Shown here piece after piece: positions 1 to 5,822 of a stretch of 7,344 nt of DNA. The position numbers were made by a program, and so were the translations under genes. Below the pieces are notes generated by a model. That model was not told where the DNA came from. It did no database searches and saw only the letters and a list, made by a program, of their open reading frames with translations. Where the stretch lies: positions 1 to 7,344 of the forward strand of contig JAOTWK010000175.1 of the NCBI GenBank assembly GCA_029862935.1. The letters run 5' to 3'. The first letter of the stretch is position 1. Each line of letters starts with the position of its first letter. This stretch comes from Gemmatimonadota bacterium (GTDB taxonomy: Bacteria > Gemmatimonadota > Gemmatimonadetes > Gemmatimonadales > GWC2-71-9).

Positions 1-696
1 TCGGAGTTGGTCGTCCAGCCGCAACTGAGTGCCGGGCAACGCGGCCGCTTGTTGCTCGATGATGGTCGACGCTGGGCGTCGTTCGGCAACCTTGGTCTCG
101 CCGACGATCGCTACCGCGAAGCCGCCATGGTGGCAAAGGACTCCGTAGAGGGTGTTGCAGGTGGAGCCTATCTCGCCGTTGCCCGGCTTAAGCGGGCGCC
201 GGACCTGACTTCACTTCCTGAGCTCCAGAAGACGCTGCAAGCCGCGCAGCAACGTGGCGGCATCGCCGCTTCGATCGCCGGTCCCGTGACCCCGGTACTG
301 GTGCGGGCCATGCTGGTGCAGCAGCACACCGAGGGGTCCGCGGCGGACGTACGCATGTTCCTTGTCGCGGAGGAGCTGCGGGACTCGCTCGGGGCGAGAG
401 GTCCGGCGATGGACATGTTCCTCACCTTGGAGCGCACCCATCCCGGATCGCCCCTCGCGCCGAAGGCACTGCTGGCGGCCCTGGCCCTCGACGAGGCGTT
501 GGCAGATTCGCTCTACTCCCTTCTCCTCGACCGGTACGCCGATTCCCCGTACGCGCTCGCTCTTACTGGCGAAGCCGGAGACCGGTTCACCGCGCTCGAA
601 GATTCGTTGCGCATCGTGCTCGCCGAGCAGCGAGCGCGCTTCGGTCGAGGTGAGGTCGAGGTCGGCGAAGAAGAACGGGGAGTCGTCCGTCGATGA
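1..696 (+). CDS. C-terminal part of a helical-repeat (TPR-like) protein, 5' truncated by the window
   Basis: The reading frame is open from the first base, so the true start lies upstream; 231 codons are visible before TGA. The visible protein is rich in Ala, Leu and Arg and looks all-helical. Around residues 145-185 it has a pattern (LERTHPGSPLAPKALLAAL, then LLLDRYADSPYA) resembling the paired helices of tetratricopeptide or BamD/YbgF-like proteins, in which 'hP.SPhA.KAL' recurs. No catalytic motif, membrane segment or metal site is visible. The C-terminus is charged (EVEVGEEERGVVRR). The stop codon overlaps the ATG of pyrD in ATGA, so the two genes are probably co-transcribed and translationally coupled. 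The role is unknown: a scaffold or envelope-associated repeat protein is an inference from repeat character only. I am confident that it is a gene and unsure of the family. Confidence 0.7.
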   Translation, partial: SELVVQPQLSAGQRGRLLLDDGRRWASFGNLGLADDRYREAAMVAKDSVEGVAGGAYLAVARLKRAPDLTSLPELQKTLQAAQQRGGIAASIAGPVTPVLVRAMLVQQHTEGSAADVRMFLVAEELRDSLGARGPAMDMFLTLERTHPGSPLAPKALLAALALDEALADSLYSLLLDRYADSPYALALTGEAGDRFTALEDSLRIVLAEQRARFGRGEVEVGEEERGVVRR

Positions 697-1580
697 CGCC
701 ATCCGCGGTCGAGCGCGTCCCACCACCGATCGCCGTATTCGGCACGACTTTTCAGAATCCGATTCTCCTCGCCGCGGGCACCGCTGGCTTCGGGCGTGAG
801 CTCGCGGACATCGTCGATCTCGAGCGGCTGGGTGGGCTCATCACCAAAGCAGTGAGCCCTGAGCCCCGCACGGGCAATCCCGCGCCGCGGGTCGCCGAGT
901 TTCCTGGAGGCATGTTGAACGCCATTGGCTTGGCCAATCCTGGGCTCGACACGGTGGCCAATCGTGAGATTCCGTGGCTGGAGGCGCATCTCGAGAACGC
1001 GCGGGTGATCGTCAATGTGGTGGGATCGGTCCTGGGCGACTACGCGACGGTAGTCCGTCGGCTGGATGCCGCGTCGATCGTCACGGCGTTTGAGCTCAAT
1101 GTCTCCTGTCCCAACACGGAGCGCGGTGGGGAGGAGTTCGGTGCGGACCTTTTCGCGCTTCAGACGCTAGTGGCACAGTGCCGGGACGTGAGCGACAAAC
1201 CCATCATAGTCAAGTTAGCGCCCACGTTGTCGGACATTCCGGAAACGGCGGCTGCAGCCGCAGCCGCCGGAGCCGATGGAATCAGCGTGGTCAACACGAT
1301 CCCCGGCACCCTCTATGAAGCAGGGTCGGAGAGACTGGGCTACGGCCGGGGTGGCGTGAGTGGCCCGGCACTTCTGCCCATTGGGGTGTTGGCGACCCGG
1401 CTGATACGGGAGCGCACGGATCTGCCGGTGATCGGGATAGGGGGGGTGCGCACATTCGCGGACGTCGAGCAGTACTTGTTTGCTGGGGCGAGCCTTGTGG
1501 CCGTGGGGACCGCCGCCCTCGCCGATCCGAGAATCCCAGGGCGCCTCGCCGCTCGGTGGGAGGCCCAGTGGCGGAAGTGA
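693..1580 (+). CDS. pyrD: Dihydroorotate dehydrogenase, class 1B-type catalytic subunit
   Basis: This enzyme oxidises dihydroorotate to orotate, the fourth step of UMP synthesis, using FMN in a TIM barrel. The protein has 295 residues, slightly shorter than typical (about 300-310). Visible landmarks are TKAVSPEPRTGNPAPR (about 51-66, FMN/substrate Lys52), LNAIGLANPG (75-84), the catalytic loop LNVSCPNTERGG (135-146) with Cys139 as the base, VKLAP (173-177), VVNT (199-202), SGPALLPIG (223-231) and the phosphate-binding GIGGV and VGTAAL strands. A Cys base instead of Ser, and no N-terminal membrane helix, exclude class 2. TKxVxxEPRxGNPxPR is typical of class 1B, which normally works with the iron-sulfur/FAD subunit PyrK and uses NAD+. 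No pyrK is in this window. The ATG at 693 overlaps the upstream stop, with GGGGAG ten bases before it. pyrF follows directly, so the two pathway genes form one unit. Confidence 0.95.
   Translation: MTPSAVERVPPPIAVFGTTFQNPILLAAGTAGFGRELADIVDLERLGGLITKAVSPEPRTGNPAPRVAEFPGGMLNAIGLANPGLDTVANREIPWLEAHLENARVIVNVVGSVLGDYATVVRRLDAASIVTAFELNVSCPNTERGGEEFGADLFALQTLVAQCRDVSDKPIIVKLAPTLSDIPETAAAAAAAGADGISVVNTIPGTLYEAGSERLGYGRGGVSGPALLPIGVLATRLIRERTDLPVIGIGGVRTFADVEQYLFAGASLVAVGTAALADPRIPGRLAARWEAQWRK
1246..1269 (+). repeat. Perfect 10-bp inverted repeat with 4-base loop inside pyrD
   Basis: CGGCGGCTGC at 1246-1255 is the exact reverse complement of GCAGCCGCCG at 1260-1269, separated by AGCC. The RNA would form a very stable GC-rich hairpin. 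It encodes the alanine run at PyrD residues 186-192 and has no following T tract, so it is not an intrinsic terminator. It may simply reflect mixed GCN alanine codons. Confidence 0.5.
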
Positions 1581-2248
1581 TCGTGGCACTGGACGTCCCG
1601 ACGGCGACAGAGGCCGTCGGTTTGGTTGACCGCCTGCCGGGTCTCTGCTGGGCGAAGGTGGGACCGATGCTCTTTCTTCGGGCAGGTCACGAGGTGGTGG
1701 CCGCTCTGCGGGAGCGTGGCATCCGGGTGTTCTTGGACCTGAAATGGCACGACATCCCGAACTCCGTCGCGGAGGCAGTCCGGGCGGCTGCCGAATTGGG
1801 CGTTGACCTCGCAACGGTCCATGCGCTGGGCGGCCAAGCTATGCTGGAGGCGGCTGTTGCTGCCAAAGGGCCTCTGCGGCTCGCCGGCGTCACGATCCTC
1901 ACCTCCCACACCCTCGATTCCTACCAGCAGGCTCTGGGTTCGGCGAGGATCTCGGAACTGTCGGACGAGGTGGTCCGCATGGCGGCACTGGTCACCGAGG
2001 TTGGAGTGGATGCTGTCGTCGCTTCGCCGCATGAGGTAGCCGCCGTGCGGGCGACCGTCGGTCCGACTCCGTGGATCGTGACCCCGGGGATCCGACCGGC
2101 GGGGCACGGGGTAGACGATCAGCGCCGAACGTCGACGCCCGAAGCAGCGGTGGCGGCCGGGGCCACTCATCTGGTGGTTGGCCGGCCGATTTCGCGAGCC
2201 AAACACCCCCGTGCGGTGTATCAGTCAATCGTAAAGGCGGTATCTTGA
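1568..2248 (+). CDS. pyrF: Orotidine 5'-phosphate decarboxylase
   Basis: This enzyme decarboxylates OMP to UMP, the last step of de novo pyrimidine synthesis, and is a cytosolic TIM-barrel dimer. From the GTG at 1568 it has 226 residues, normal for the bacterial (PyrF group 1) family. It opens with strand VIVALDV containing Asp9 and has AKVG (29-32). The catalytic signature DLKWHDIP (57-64) supplies the Asp57-Lys59-Asp62 charge network; the second Asp of the tetrad comes from the partner subunit. Further on are HALGG (85-89), TILTSH (109-114), the phosphate loop VTPGIRP with DDQRR (171-187), and VVGRPI with Arg206. Three GTG starts are possible: 1556, 1568 and 1577. I prefer 1568 because GGGAGG lies just before it (1558-1563), although the gap is short. 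The 1577 start would overlap the pyrD stop as GTGA. The order pyrD-pyrF places two late pathway enzymes together. Confidence 0.93.
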   Translation: MAEVIVALDVPTATEAVGLVDRLPGLCWAKVGPMLFLRAGHEVVAALRERGIRVFLDLKWHDIPNSVAEAVRAAAELGVDLATVHALGGQAMLEAAVAAKGPLRLAGVTILTSHTLDSYQQALGSARISELSDEVVRMAALVTEVGVDAVVASPHEVAAVRATVGPTPWIVTPGIRPAGHGVDDQRRTSTPEAAVAAGATHLVVGRPISRAKHPRAVYQSIVKAVS

Positions 2249-2282
2249 GCCGGTGCGGTACCTCGGATTCTGGAGCGTGCGA

Positions 2283-2699
2283 GTGAGACAGACAGCCACG
2301 GCGACCCTCGTGTTGCTTTTGATGGCGGCCGGCGCAGGTGTTGCCCAGGATGCGCTTGACTCCGCCGTAGTGCGGGCCCGCCAGGCCTGGCTCGGGCACG
2401 ACACGGAACTCCTCGTGGCCGGCAGTGATACGATGCGGCTCAACATTCCCGGGACCGCCGCCCCGTCCCTCAAGCCGGGACAGGCTGCGCGGCTCCTCGA
2501 CCGCTACCTCCAATCTGCCCAAGAACGGAGTCTCGAGTTGGTCCAGCTACGCCGGTTGGCACCGGACCACGCATACGCTGAACTGGCACGAGCTTACGTG
2601 GTCAAGGGTACCTCGGAAGAACAGTGGGAGCGGGTGTTCCTCGGATTCCGCCAGCTGCAGGGACTCTGGCGGCTACGGGAAGTCAGGATTACCCCCTAA
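2283..2699 (+). CDS. Small secreted protein of unknown function
   Basis: The product has 138 residues from the GTG at 2283. The N-terminus is a clear signal peptide: MRQ, a hydrophobic core (TLVLLLMAAGAG, 8-19) and a likely signal peptidase I site after GVA or VAQ (about 21/22). There is no lipobox Cys, so it should be periplasmic or exported. The mature part of about 115 residues alternates helices (SAVVRARQAWL; AARLLDRYLQSA) with predicted strands (SLELVQLRRLAP, AYAELARAYVVKG, WERVFLGFRQL, LWRLREVRI). This helix-then-curved-sheet order is compatible with an NTF2/SnoaL-like fold, which is inference only. No catalytic residues are recognisable. An in-frame GTG at 2253 is the alternative start. 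I chose 2283 because GGAG (2272-2275) sits seven bases before it and the signal peptide then has normal length. It follows pyrF by a few dozen bases and may be co-transcribed with it. Confidence 0.75.
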   Translation: MRQTATATLVLLLMAAGAGVAQDALDSAVVRARQAWLGHDTELLVAGSDTMRLNIPGTAAPSLKPGQAARLLDRYLQSAQERSLELVQLRRLAPDHAYAELARAYVVKGTSEEQWERVFLGFRQLQGLWRLREVRITP

Positions 2700-2706
2700 G
2701 TCCTGC

Positions 2707-2735
2707 TTGCATCGCAATTAAGCCCCGTCTATATT
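2707..2735 (+). promoter_or_regulatory. Sigma70-type promoter of the alpha ribosomal operon
   Basis: TTGCAT (2707-2712, -35) and TATATT (2730-2735, -10) are separated by exactly 17 bases. The element sits in a locally AT-richer gap after a stop codon and about 40 bases before rpmJ. Transcription would start near 2742 and give a leader of about 34 bases. The -35 matches TTGACA in four of six positions and the -10 matches TATAAT in five of six. No terminator separates the upstream gene, so read-through from the pyr genes may add to expression. Confidence 0.75.
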
Positions 2736-2764
2736 CCAAGGCTCGTTTCCAGATTGGTTCCTCC

Positions 2765-2770
2765 AGGGAG
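2765..2770 (+). promoter_or_regulatory. Ribosome binding site that fixes the TTG start of rpmJ
   Basis: AGGGAG lies five bases before the TTG at 2776. No ATG or GTG exists in this frame that would give the conserved MKVRxSVKxxC beginning, so the Shine-Dalgarno sequence and the protein family together decide the non-ATG start. Confidence 0.8.
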
Positions 2771-2775
2771 CAGCC

Positions 2776-2892
2776 TTGAAAGTACGTTCTAGCGTTAAGC
2801 CGATCTGCGAGCACTGCAAGGTGATTCGTCGTCGTGGAGTTACGCGCGTCATTTGCAAGCGCAATCCGAAACACAAGCAGCGGCAGGGGTAG
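2776..2892 (+). CDS. rpmJ: 50S ribosomal protein L36 (bL36), zinc-binding form
   Basis: This 38-residue protein, beginning at TTG, is the smallest part of the large ribosomal subunit and binds 23S rRNA. The start [15 protein letters not shown] and the end NPKHKQRQG align without gaps to the classical E. coli-length L36. The zinc ribbon is intact: Cys11, Cys14, Cys27 and His33. It is therefore the zinc-dependent (C+) version, not the Cys-less paralogue that replaces it under zinc limitation. It is the first gene after the promoter at 2707-2735, and its stop is four bases before the rpsM ATG. In many bacteria infA and secY precede it; here they do not. The gene is easy to miss because of its length and start codon, but the family match is unambiguous. 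Confidence 0.96.
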   Translation: MKVRSSVKPICEHCKVIRRRGVTRVICKRNPKHKQRQG

Positions 2893-2896
2893 GCAG

Positions 2897-3277
2897 ATGG
2901 CCCGCATCGCAGGCGTGGACTTGCCACGGGAAAAGCGCGTCGAGGTCGCACTGACCTACATCTTCGGTGTCGGTCGCTCGACGGCGCACCGCGTGCTCGA
3001 CAGCACGGCCGTCCGGCCGGACACGCGAGTGCGCGACCTCACGGATGCCGAAGTCGCGCGGTTGCGGCAGGCCATTGAGCGCGAGGTCAAGGTGGAGGGT
3101 GCTCTGCGTACCGAGATCGCAATGAACATCAAGCGGTTGATGGACATCGGGAGCTATCGGGGAACGCGGCATCGTCGCAACCTGCCAGTTCGTGGACAGC
3201 GCACGCATACCAACGCCCGGACCAAGAAGGGACCGCGGCGTGCAATTGCCGGGAAGAAGAAAGCAGTGAAGAAGTAG
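2897..3277 (+). CDS. rpsM: 30S ribosomal protein S13 (uS13)
   Basis: S13 sits in the head of the small subunit, contacts 16S rRNA, S19 and the P-site tRNA, and forms bridges to the large subunit. The protein has 126 residues, near the usual 118-126. It starts [14 protein letters not shown]. It has the helix-two-turn-helix region ([14 protein letters not shown], about 21-34), a helical coiled section around [13 protein letters not shown], and the invariant basic [19 protein letters not shown] (86-104) followed by a Lys-rich tail ending KKKAVKK that reaches the tRNA. The ATG at 2897 is preferred over an upstream in-frame ATG at 2834, which lies inside rpmJ and would add 21 non-conserved residues. 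GGGG/GTAGG precedes the chosen start closely. It is the second gene of the operon. Confidence 0.97.
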   Translation: MARIAGVDLPREKRVEVALTYIFGVGRSTAHRVLDSTAVRPDTRVRDLTDAEVARLRQAIEREVKVEGALRTEIAMNIKRLMDIGSYRGTRHRRNLPVRGQRTHTNARTKKGPRRAIAGKKKAVKK

Positions 3278-3278
3278 T

Positions 3279-3671
3279 ATGGCTGACGCGAAGACCTCTG
3301 GTTCCAAGAAATCCAAGAAGGTTGTCGAGGCTGAGGGCGTTGCCCACATCACGGCGACGTTCAACAACACCCTGATCACCATTACCGACCTCAAGGGCAA
3401 CGCGATTACGTGGGGTTCTGCGGGCAAGTCCGGCTTCAAGGGTTCGAAGAAGTCGACGTCGTTCGCGGCGACGGTCGCAGCGGAGCACTGCGCCCGAGAG
3501 GCGGTCAACTTGGGAGTTCGACGAGTCCACGTTCGTGTGCAGGGTCCGGGCTCGGGCCGCGAATCGGCCATTCAGGCGCTAGTGTCCGCCGGGCTCGAGG
3601 TCAAGTCGATCCGCGACGTGACCCCGATTCCTCACAATGGGTGCCGGCCACCCAAGAAGCGGCGGGTCTGA
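3279..3671 (+). CDS. rpsK: 30S ribosomal protein S11 (uS11)
   Basis: S11 binds 16S rRNA in the platform of the small subunit next to S18/S21 and shapes the E-site mRNA path. The 130 residues match the usual length (about 129). After a Lys-rich N-terminus come the core [16 protein letters not shown] (22-37) and [15 protein letters not shown] (about 48-62). Next are [13 protein letters not shown] and the almost invariant C-terminal [15 protein letters not shown], whose Asn-Gly pair is known in E. coli S11 to convert to isoaspartate. Its ATG comes one base after the rpsM stop with only a weak purine-rich (GAAGAAG) upstream signal, so translation probably depends on ribosomes terminating at rpsM. 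Confidence 0.97.
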   Translation: MADAKTSGSKKSKKVVEAEGVAHITATFNNTLITITDLKGNAITWGSAGKSGFKGSKKSTSFAATVAAEHCAREAVNLGVRRVHVRVQGPGSGRESAIQALVSAGLEVKSIRDVTPIPHNGCRPPKKRRV

Positions 3672-3674
3672 TCC

Positions 3675-4310
3675 ATGGCTCGATACACCGGTCCCGCCTG
3701 CCGGCTCTGCCGTCGCGAGGGTACCAAGCTGTTCTTGAAGGGCTCGCGCTGCCTCACGGAGAAATGTGCCATCGAGCGGCGGGCCTACGCGCCAGGGCAA
3801 CATGGCCAAGCCATGAGCCGGCGCAGGAAGTCGTCGGAGTACCAGCGACAGCTGCGAGAAAAGCAAAAGGTCAAACGGATCTACGGACTGACTGAGCGCC
3901 AGTTCCGCCGGACGTTCCGCAGGGTGCGTCCGCAGCCCGGTGTCACGGGTGAGAACCTCCTCATTGCGCTCGAAACCAGGCTGGACAACATCGTTCACCG
4001 GATGGGCTTCGCGCCCAGCCGGCGGGCGGCGCGCCAGTTGGTGCGCCACCGGCACATCGAAGTGAACGGCAAACGGGTGGATGTCCCGTCCTATGCGGTG
4101 CGGCCCAGCGATGAAGTACGGGTCGCCACGAAGAGTCGAGACCTCACGGCTATCCGAGCTTCGCTCGAGGCGGTTTCTCGGGCGGCACCGGTGGCGTGGC
4201 TCTCAGTGGACACCGAGAAAGCGGCGGGAAAACTGCTCGAGCTGCCGACGCGGGACCAAATCCCGATTGCCGCGCAAGAACAGATGATTGTCGAGCTCTA
4301 CTCGAAGTAA
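3675..4310 (+). CDS. rpsD: 30S ribosomal protein S4 (uS4), zinc-binding form
   Basis: S4 is a primary 16S rRNA-binding protein that nucleates assembly of the 30S body and contributes to decoding accuracy at the S4/S5 interface. The 211 residues are normal. The N-terminus has the four zinc ligands Cys9, Cys12, Cys26 and Cys31 (CRLCRREG, then CLTEKC), as in Thermus-type S4 and unlike E. coli S4. It continues with YAPGQHGQ (about 38-45) and LREKQKVKRIYGLTERQFRR. The S4 RNA-binding domain spans about 98-160 (LETRLDNIVHRMGFAPSRR; ARQLVRHRHIEVNGKRVDVPS), and the end MIVELYSK is typical. In gamma-proteobacteria S4 also represses this operon by binding a pseudoknot in the leader; no such structure is recognisable here. 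The ATG is three bases after the rpsK stop, with only a poor GGCGGG signal. rpsD sits between rpsK and rpoA in canonical order. Confidence 0.97.
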   Translation: MARYTGPACRLCRREGTKLFLKGSRCLTEKCAIERRAYAPGQHGQAMSRRRKSSEYQRQLREKQKVKRIYGLTERQFRRTFRRVRPQPGVTGENLLIALETRLDNIVHRMGFAPSRRAARQLVRHRHIEVNGKRVDVPSYAVRPSDEVRVATKSRDLTAIRASLEAVSRAAPVAWLSVDTEKAAGKLLELPTRDQIPIAAQEQMIVELYSK

Positions 4311-4312
4311 CT

Positions 4313-5389
4313 ATGCCAATTGATCTCTCTGGACTGGTGCGACCCCATGTGGTCGAAATGACGAAACGGCAGGACATTCCGTTCGCCGCCGAGTTTCGTC
4401 TTCAACCGTTGGAGCGCGGATACGGGCACACGCTCGGTAACGCGCTGCGACGCATGCTTCTCTCGTCCCTGCCCGGGGCGGCGGTGTGGGGGTTCCGGCT
4501 CGACGGAGTGGTCCACGAGCACCAAACCGTTCCCGGTGTGAAGGAAGACATCCATCAGATCATCCAGCAGCTCAAGACGCTGACGCTGCGCATGGCGGAT
4601 GATGTGCATGAGGTGGTGCTGCAGATTAAGGCCGACAAGGCAGGGCCGGTCACCGCGCAGCAGATCGTGCCCAACGCCGGCGTCGAGATTGTTCACCCCG
4701 AACACGTGCTGTTCTCGCTGCAAGAGGACCGTGACATCTCGGGCGAACTGTATGTCCGCAAGGGCCGGGGCTACGTCGAGACCACACAGCATGAGATAGA
4801 TCGATCGCTTCCGGTTGATTTGGTCCGCATCGATGCGGTCTTCAACCCGGTGCGACGGGCGAATTTCTCGGTGCAGGAGACACGCGTGGGACAGCGCACC
4901 GACTTTGACAGCCTGACGCTCGCCGTCGAGACCAATGGGGCGATCAACCCCGAGGATGCGGTAGCGTATGCCGCGGAGCTCCTGCGGGCGCATTTCGACT
5001 ACTTCGTGGACTTCGGTCAGCTGCCGGTTGTCGTAGGTGAGCCGGAGGCGAGCGAGGAGAGTCAGGGAGCGAAACTCAAGGAGCAACTCGACAAGCCGAT
5101 CGACGACTGCGGCCTGTCCGTGCGGTCCATCAACTCCTTGAAGAACTCAAGCATCAGCACGCTCAGGGATCTGGTCCAGTATTCCGAAGACGATCTTCTC
5201 AAAGTCAAGAATGTGGGAGAAAAGGCGTTGGGTGAGATCGCCGATATGCTGAGGGCCGAAGGCCTCAACTTCGGTATGGAGTTCGAGGAGCGCGACTCGG
5301 AGCTCGTGATCACGAATCCCGGCACGCCGCCCACAGCGACGGCGCCAGAGGTTGCCGAGGTGGCTGTCGAGGCGCAGCCGGAGGCCTAG
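4313..5389 (+). CDS. rpoA: DNA-directed RNA polymerase alpha subunit
   Basis: Alpha dimerises to start polymerase assembly and recruits beta and beta', and its C-terminal domain reads UP elements and activators. The 358 residues exceed the E. coli length (329). The N-terminal domain (about 1-238) contains the dimer/assembly helix GHTLGNALRRMLLSSLPG (38-55) and the VKEDIHQIIQQLK region. A linker rich in Glu/Ser (about 242-258) leads to the C-terminal domain (about 259-323). There, LSVRSINSLK (268-277) supplies Arg271 and Asn274, matching E. coli Arg265 and Asn268. The helix-hairpin-helix KNVGEKALGEI (299-309) gives Gly302 and Lys304, but Ala305 where E. coli has Ser299. An extra tail of about 30 residues (RDSEL to QPEA) is acidic, Pro/Ala rich and probably disordered. 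The ATG at 4313 gives MPIDLSGLVRP; longer in-frame starts lie inside rpsD and encode non-conserved residues. It begins two bases after the rpsD stop. Confidence 0.97.
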   Translation: MPIDLSGLVRPHVVEMTKRQDIPFAAEFRLQPLERGYGHTLGNALRRMLLSSLPGAAVWGFRLDGVVHEHQTVPGVKEDIHQIIQQLKTLTLRMADDVHEVVLQIKADKAGPVTAQQIVPNAGVEIVHPEHVLFSLQEDRDISGELYVRKGRGYVETTQHEIDRSLPVDLVRIDAVFNPVRRANFSVQETRVGQRTDFDSLTLAVETNGAINPEDAVAYAAELLRAHFDYFVDFGQLPVVVGEPEASEESQGAKLKEQLDKPIDDCGLSVRSINSLKNSSISTLRDLVQYSEDDLLKVKNVGEKALGEIADMLRAEGLNFGMEFEERDSELVITNPGTPPTATAPEVAEVAVEAQPEA

Positions 5390-5391
5390 CG

Positions 5392-5748
5392 ATGCGTCAC
5401 CGCAGCAAGGGTCGTCAGCTGAGTCGCACCAAGGCGCACCGGCGCGCCATGCTCCGCAACATGGTGGCGTCGCTATTTCGGCACGACAGGGTGGAAACGA
5501 CCAGTGCCAAAGCGAAGGAGCTTCGGCCCTACGCAGAACGGCTGATCACTCTGGCCAGGCGTGGTGACCTGCACGCGCGGCGGCAAGTCGAACGTCAGAT
5601 CAAGGATCGCGACGTGACGGGACGGTTGTTCAAAGAAATCGGCCCGCGGTTTGCAGCCCGGCCCGGTGGGTACACGAGGATCCTGAAACTCGGACACCGG
5701 CAGGGGGATGGGGCAGAGATGGCGAGGATCGAGCTGCTGGGTGAATGA
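5392..5748 (+). CDS. rplQ: 50S ribosomal protein L17 (bL17)
   Basis: L17 lies near the peptide exit tunnel and binds 23S rRNA domains. The 118 residues are a usual length. The conserved start MRHRSKGRQLSRTKAHRRAM is followed by LRNMVASLFRHDRVETTSAK (21-40), AKELRPYAERLITLARRGD and VTGRLFKEIGPRFAARPGGY (75-94). The last part, TRILKLGHRQGDGAEMARIELL, is diagnostic of the family. GGAGG at 5380-5384 sits seven bases before the ATG, the best ribosome binding site in this operon, so L17 may be partly independent of coupling although its ATG is only two bases after the rpoA stop. It is the last gene of the operon, and the terminator follows about 26 bases later. Confidence 0.97.
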   Translation: MRHRSKGRQLSRTKAHRRAMLRNMVASLFRHDRVETTSAKAKELRPYAERLITLARRGDLHARRQVERQIKDRDVTGRLFKEIGPRFAARPGGYTRILKLGHRQGDGAEMARIELLGE

Positions 5749-5774
5749 GGTGGGGCCAGGCGCTAGAACACACG

Positions 5775-5803
5775 AACGGGGACCACTTGGTCCCCGTTTT
5801 TTT
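5775..5803 (+). terminator. Intrinsic terminator of the alpha operon
   Basis: AACGGGGACC (5775-5784) pairs perfectly with GGTCCCCGTT (5789-5798) around the loop ACTT. The T run spans 5797-5803, so a 10-bp stem is followed directly by U residues. On the minus strand the same hairpin would be followed by GTTCGTGTGTTC, which lacks a proper U tract. It would therefore be only a weak stop for transcripts arriving from rpmB. Confidence 0.93.
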
Positions 5804-5822
5804 GGCTGGCGGAGTGGCAGTG

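Noticed and set aside
1340..2206. Long minus-strand open frame opposite pyrD/pyrF
   Set aside because: Its product is Arg/Pro/Ser rich without motifs. It is antisense to a well-conserved gene pair and is a typical GC-rich shadow frame.
2834..2896. Upstream extension of rpsM by 21 codons
   Set aside because: It overlaps rpmJ in another frame. The family start MARIAG is at 2897.
2849..3571. Minus-strand open frame opposite rpsM/rpsK
   Set aside because: It is antisense to two ribosomal protein genes, and its composition looks like a shadow frame.
4196..4312. Upstream extension of rpoA by 39 codons
   Set aside because: It lies entirely within rpsD in another frame and encodes non-conserved residues. 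MPIDLSGLVRP at 4313 is the natural start.
4298..5086. Minus-strand open frame of about 260 codons opposite rpoA
   Set aside because: It covers the conserved rpoA coding strand in antisense and shows no recognisable domain or ribosome binding context.
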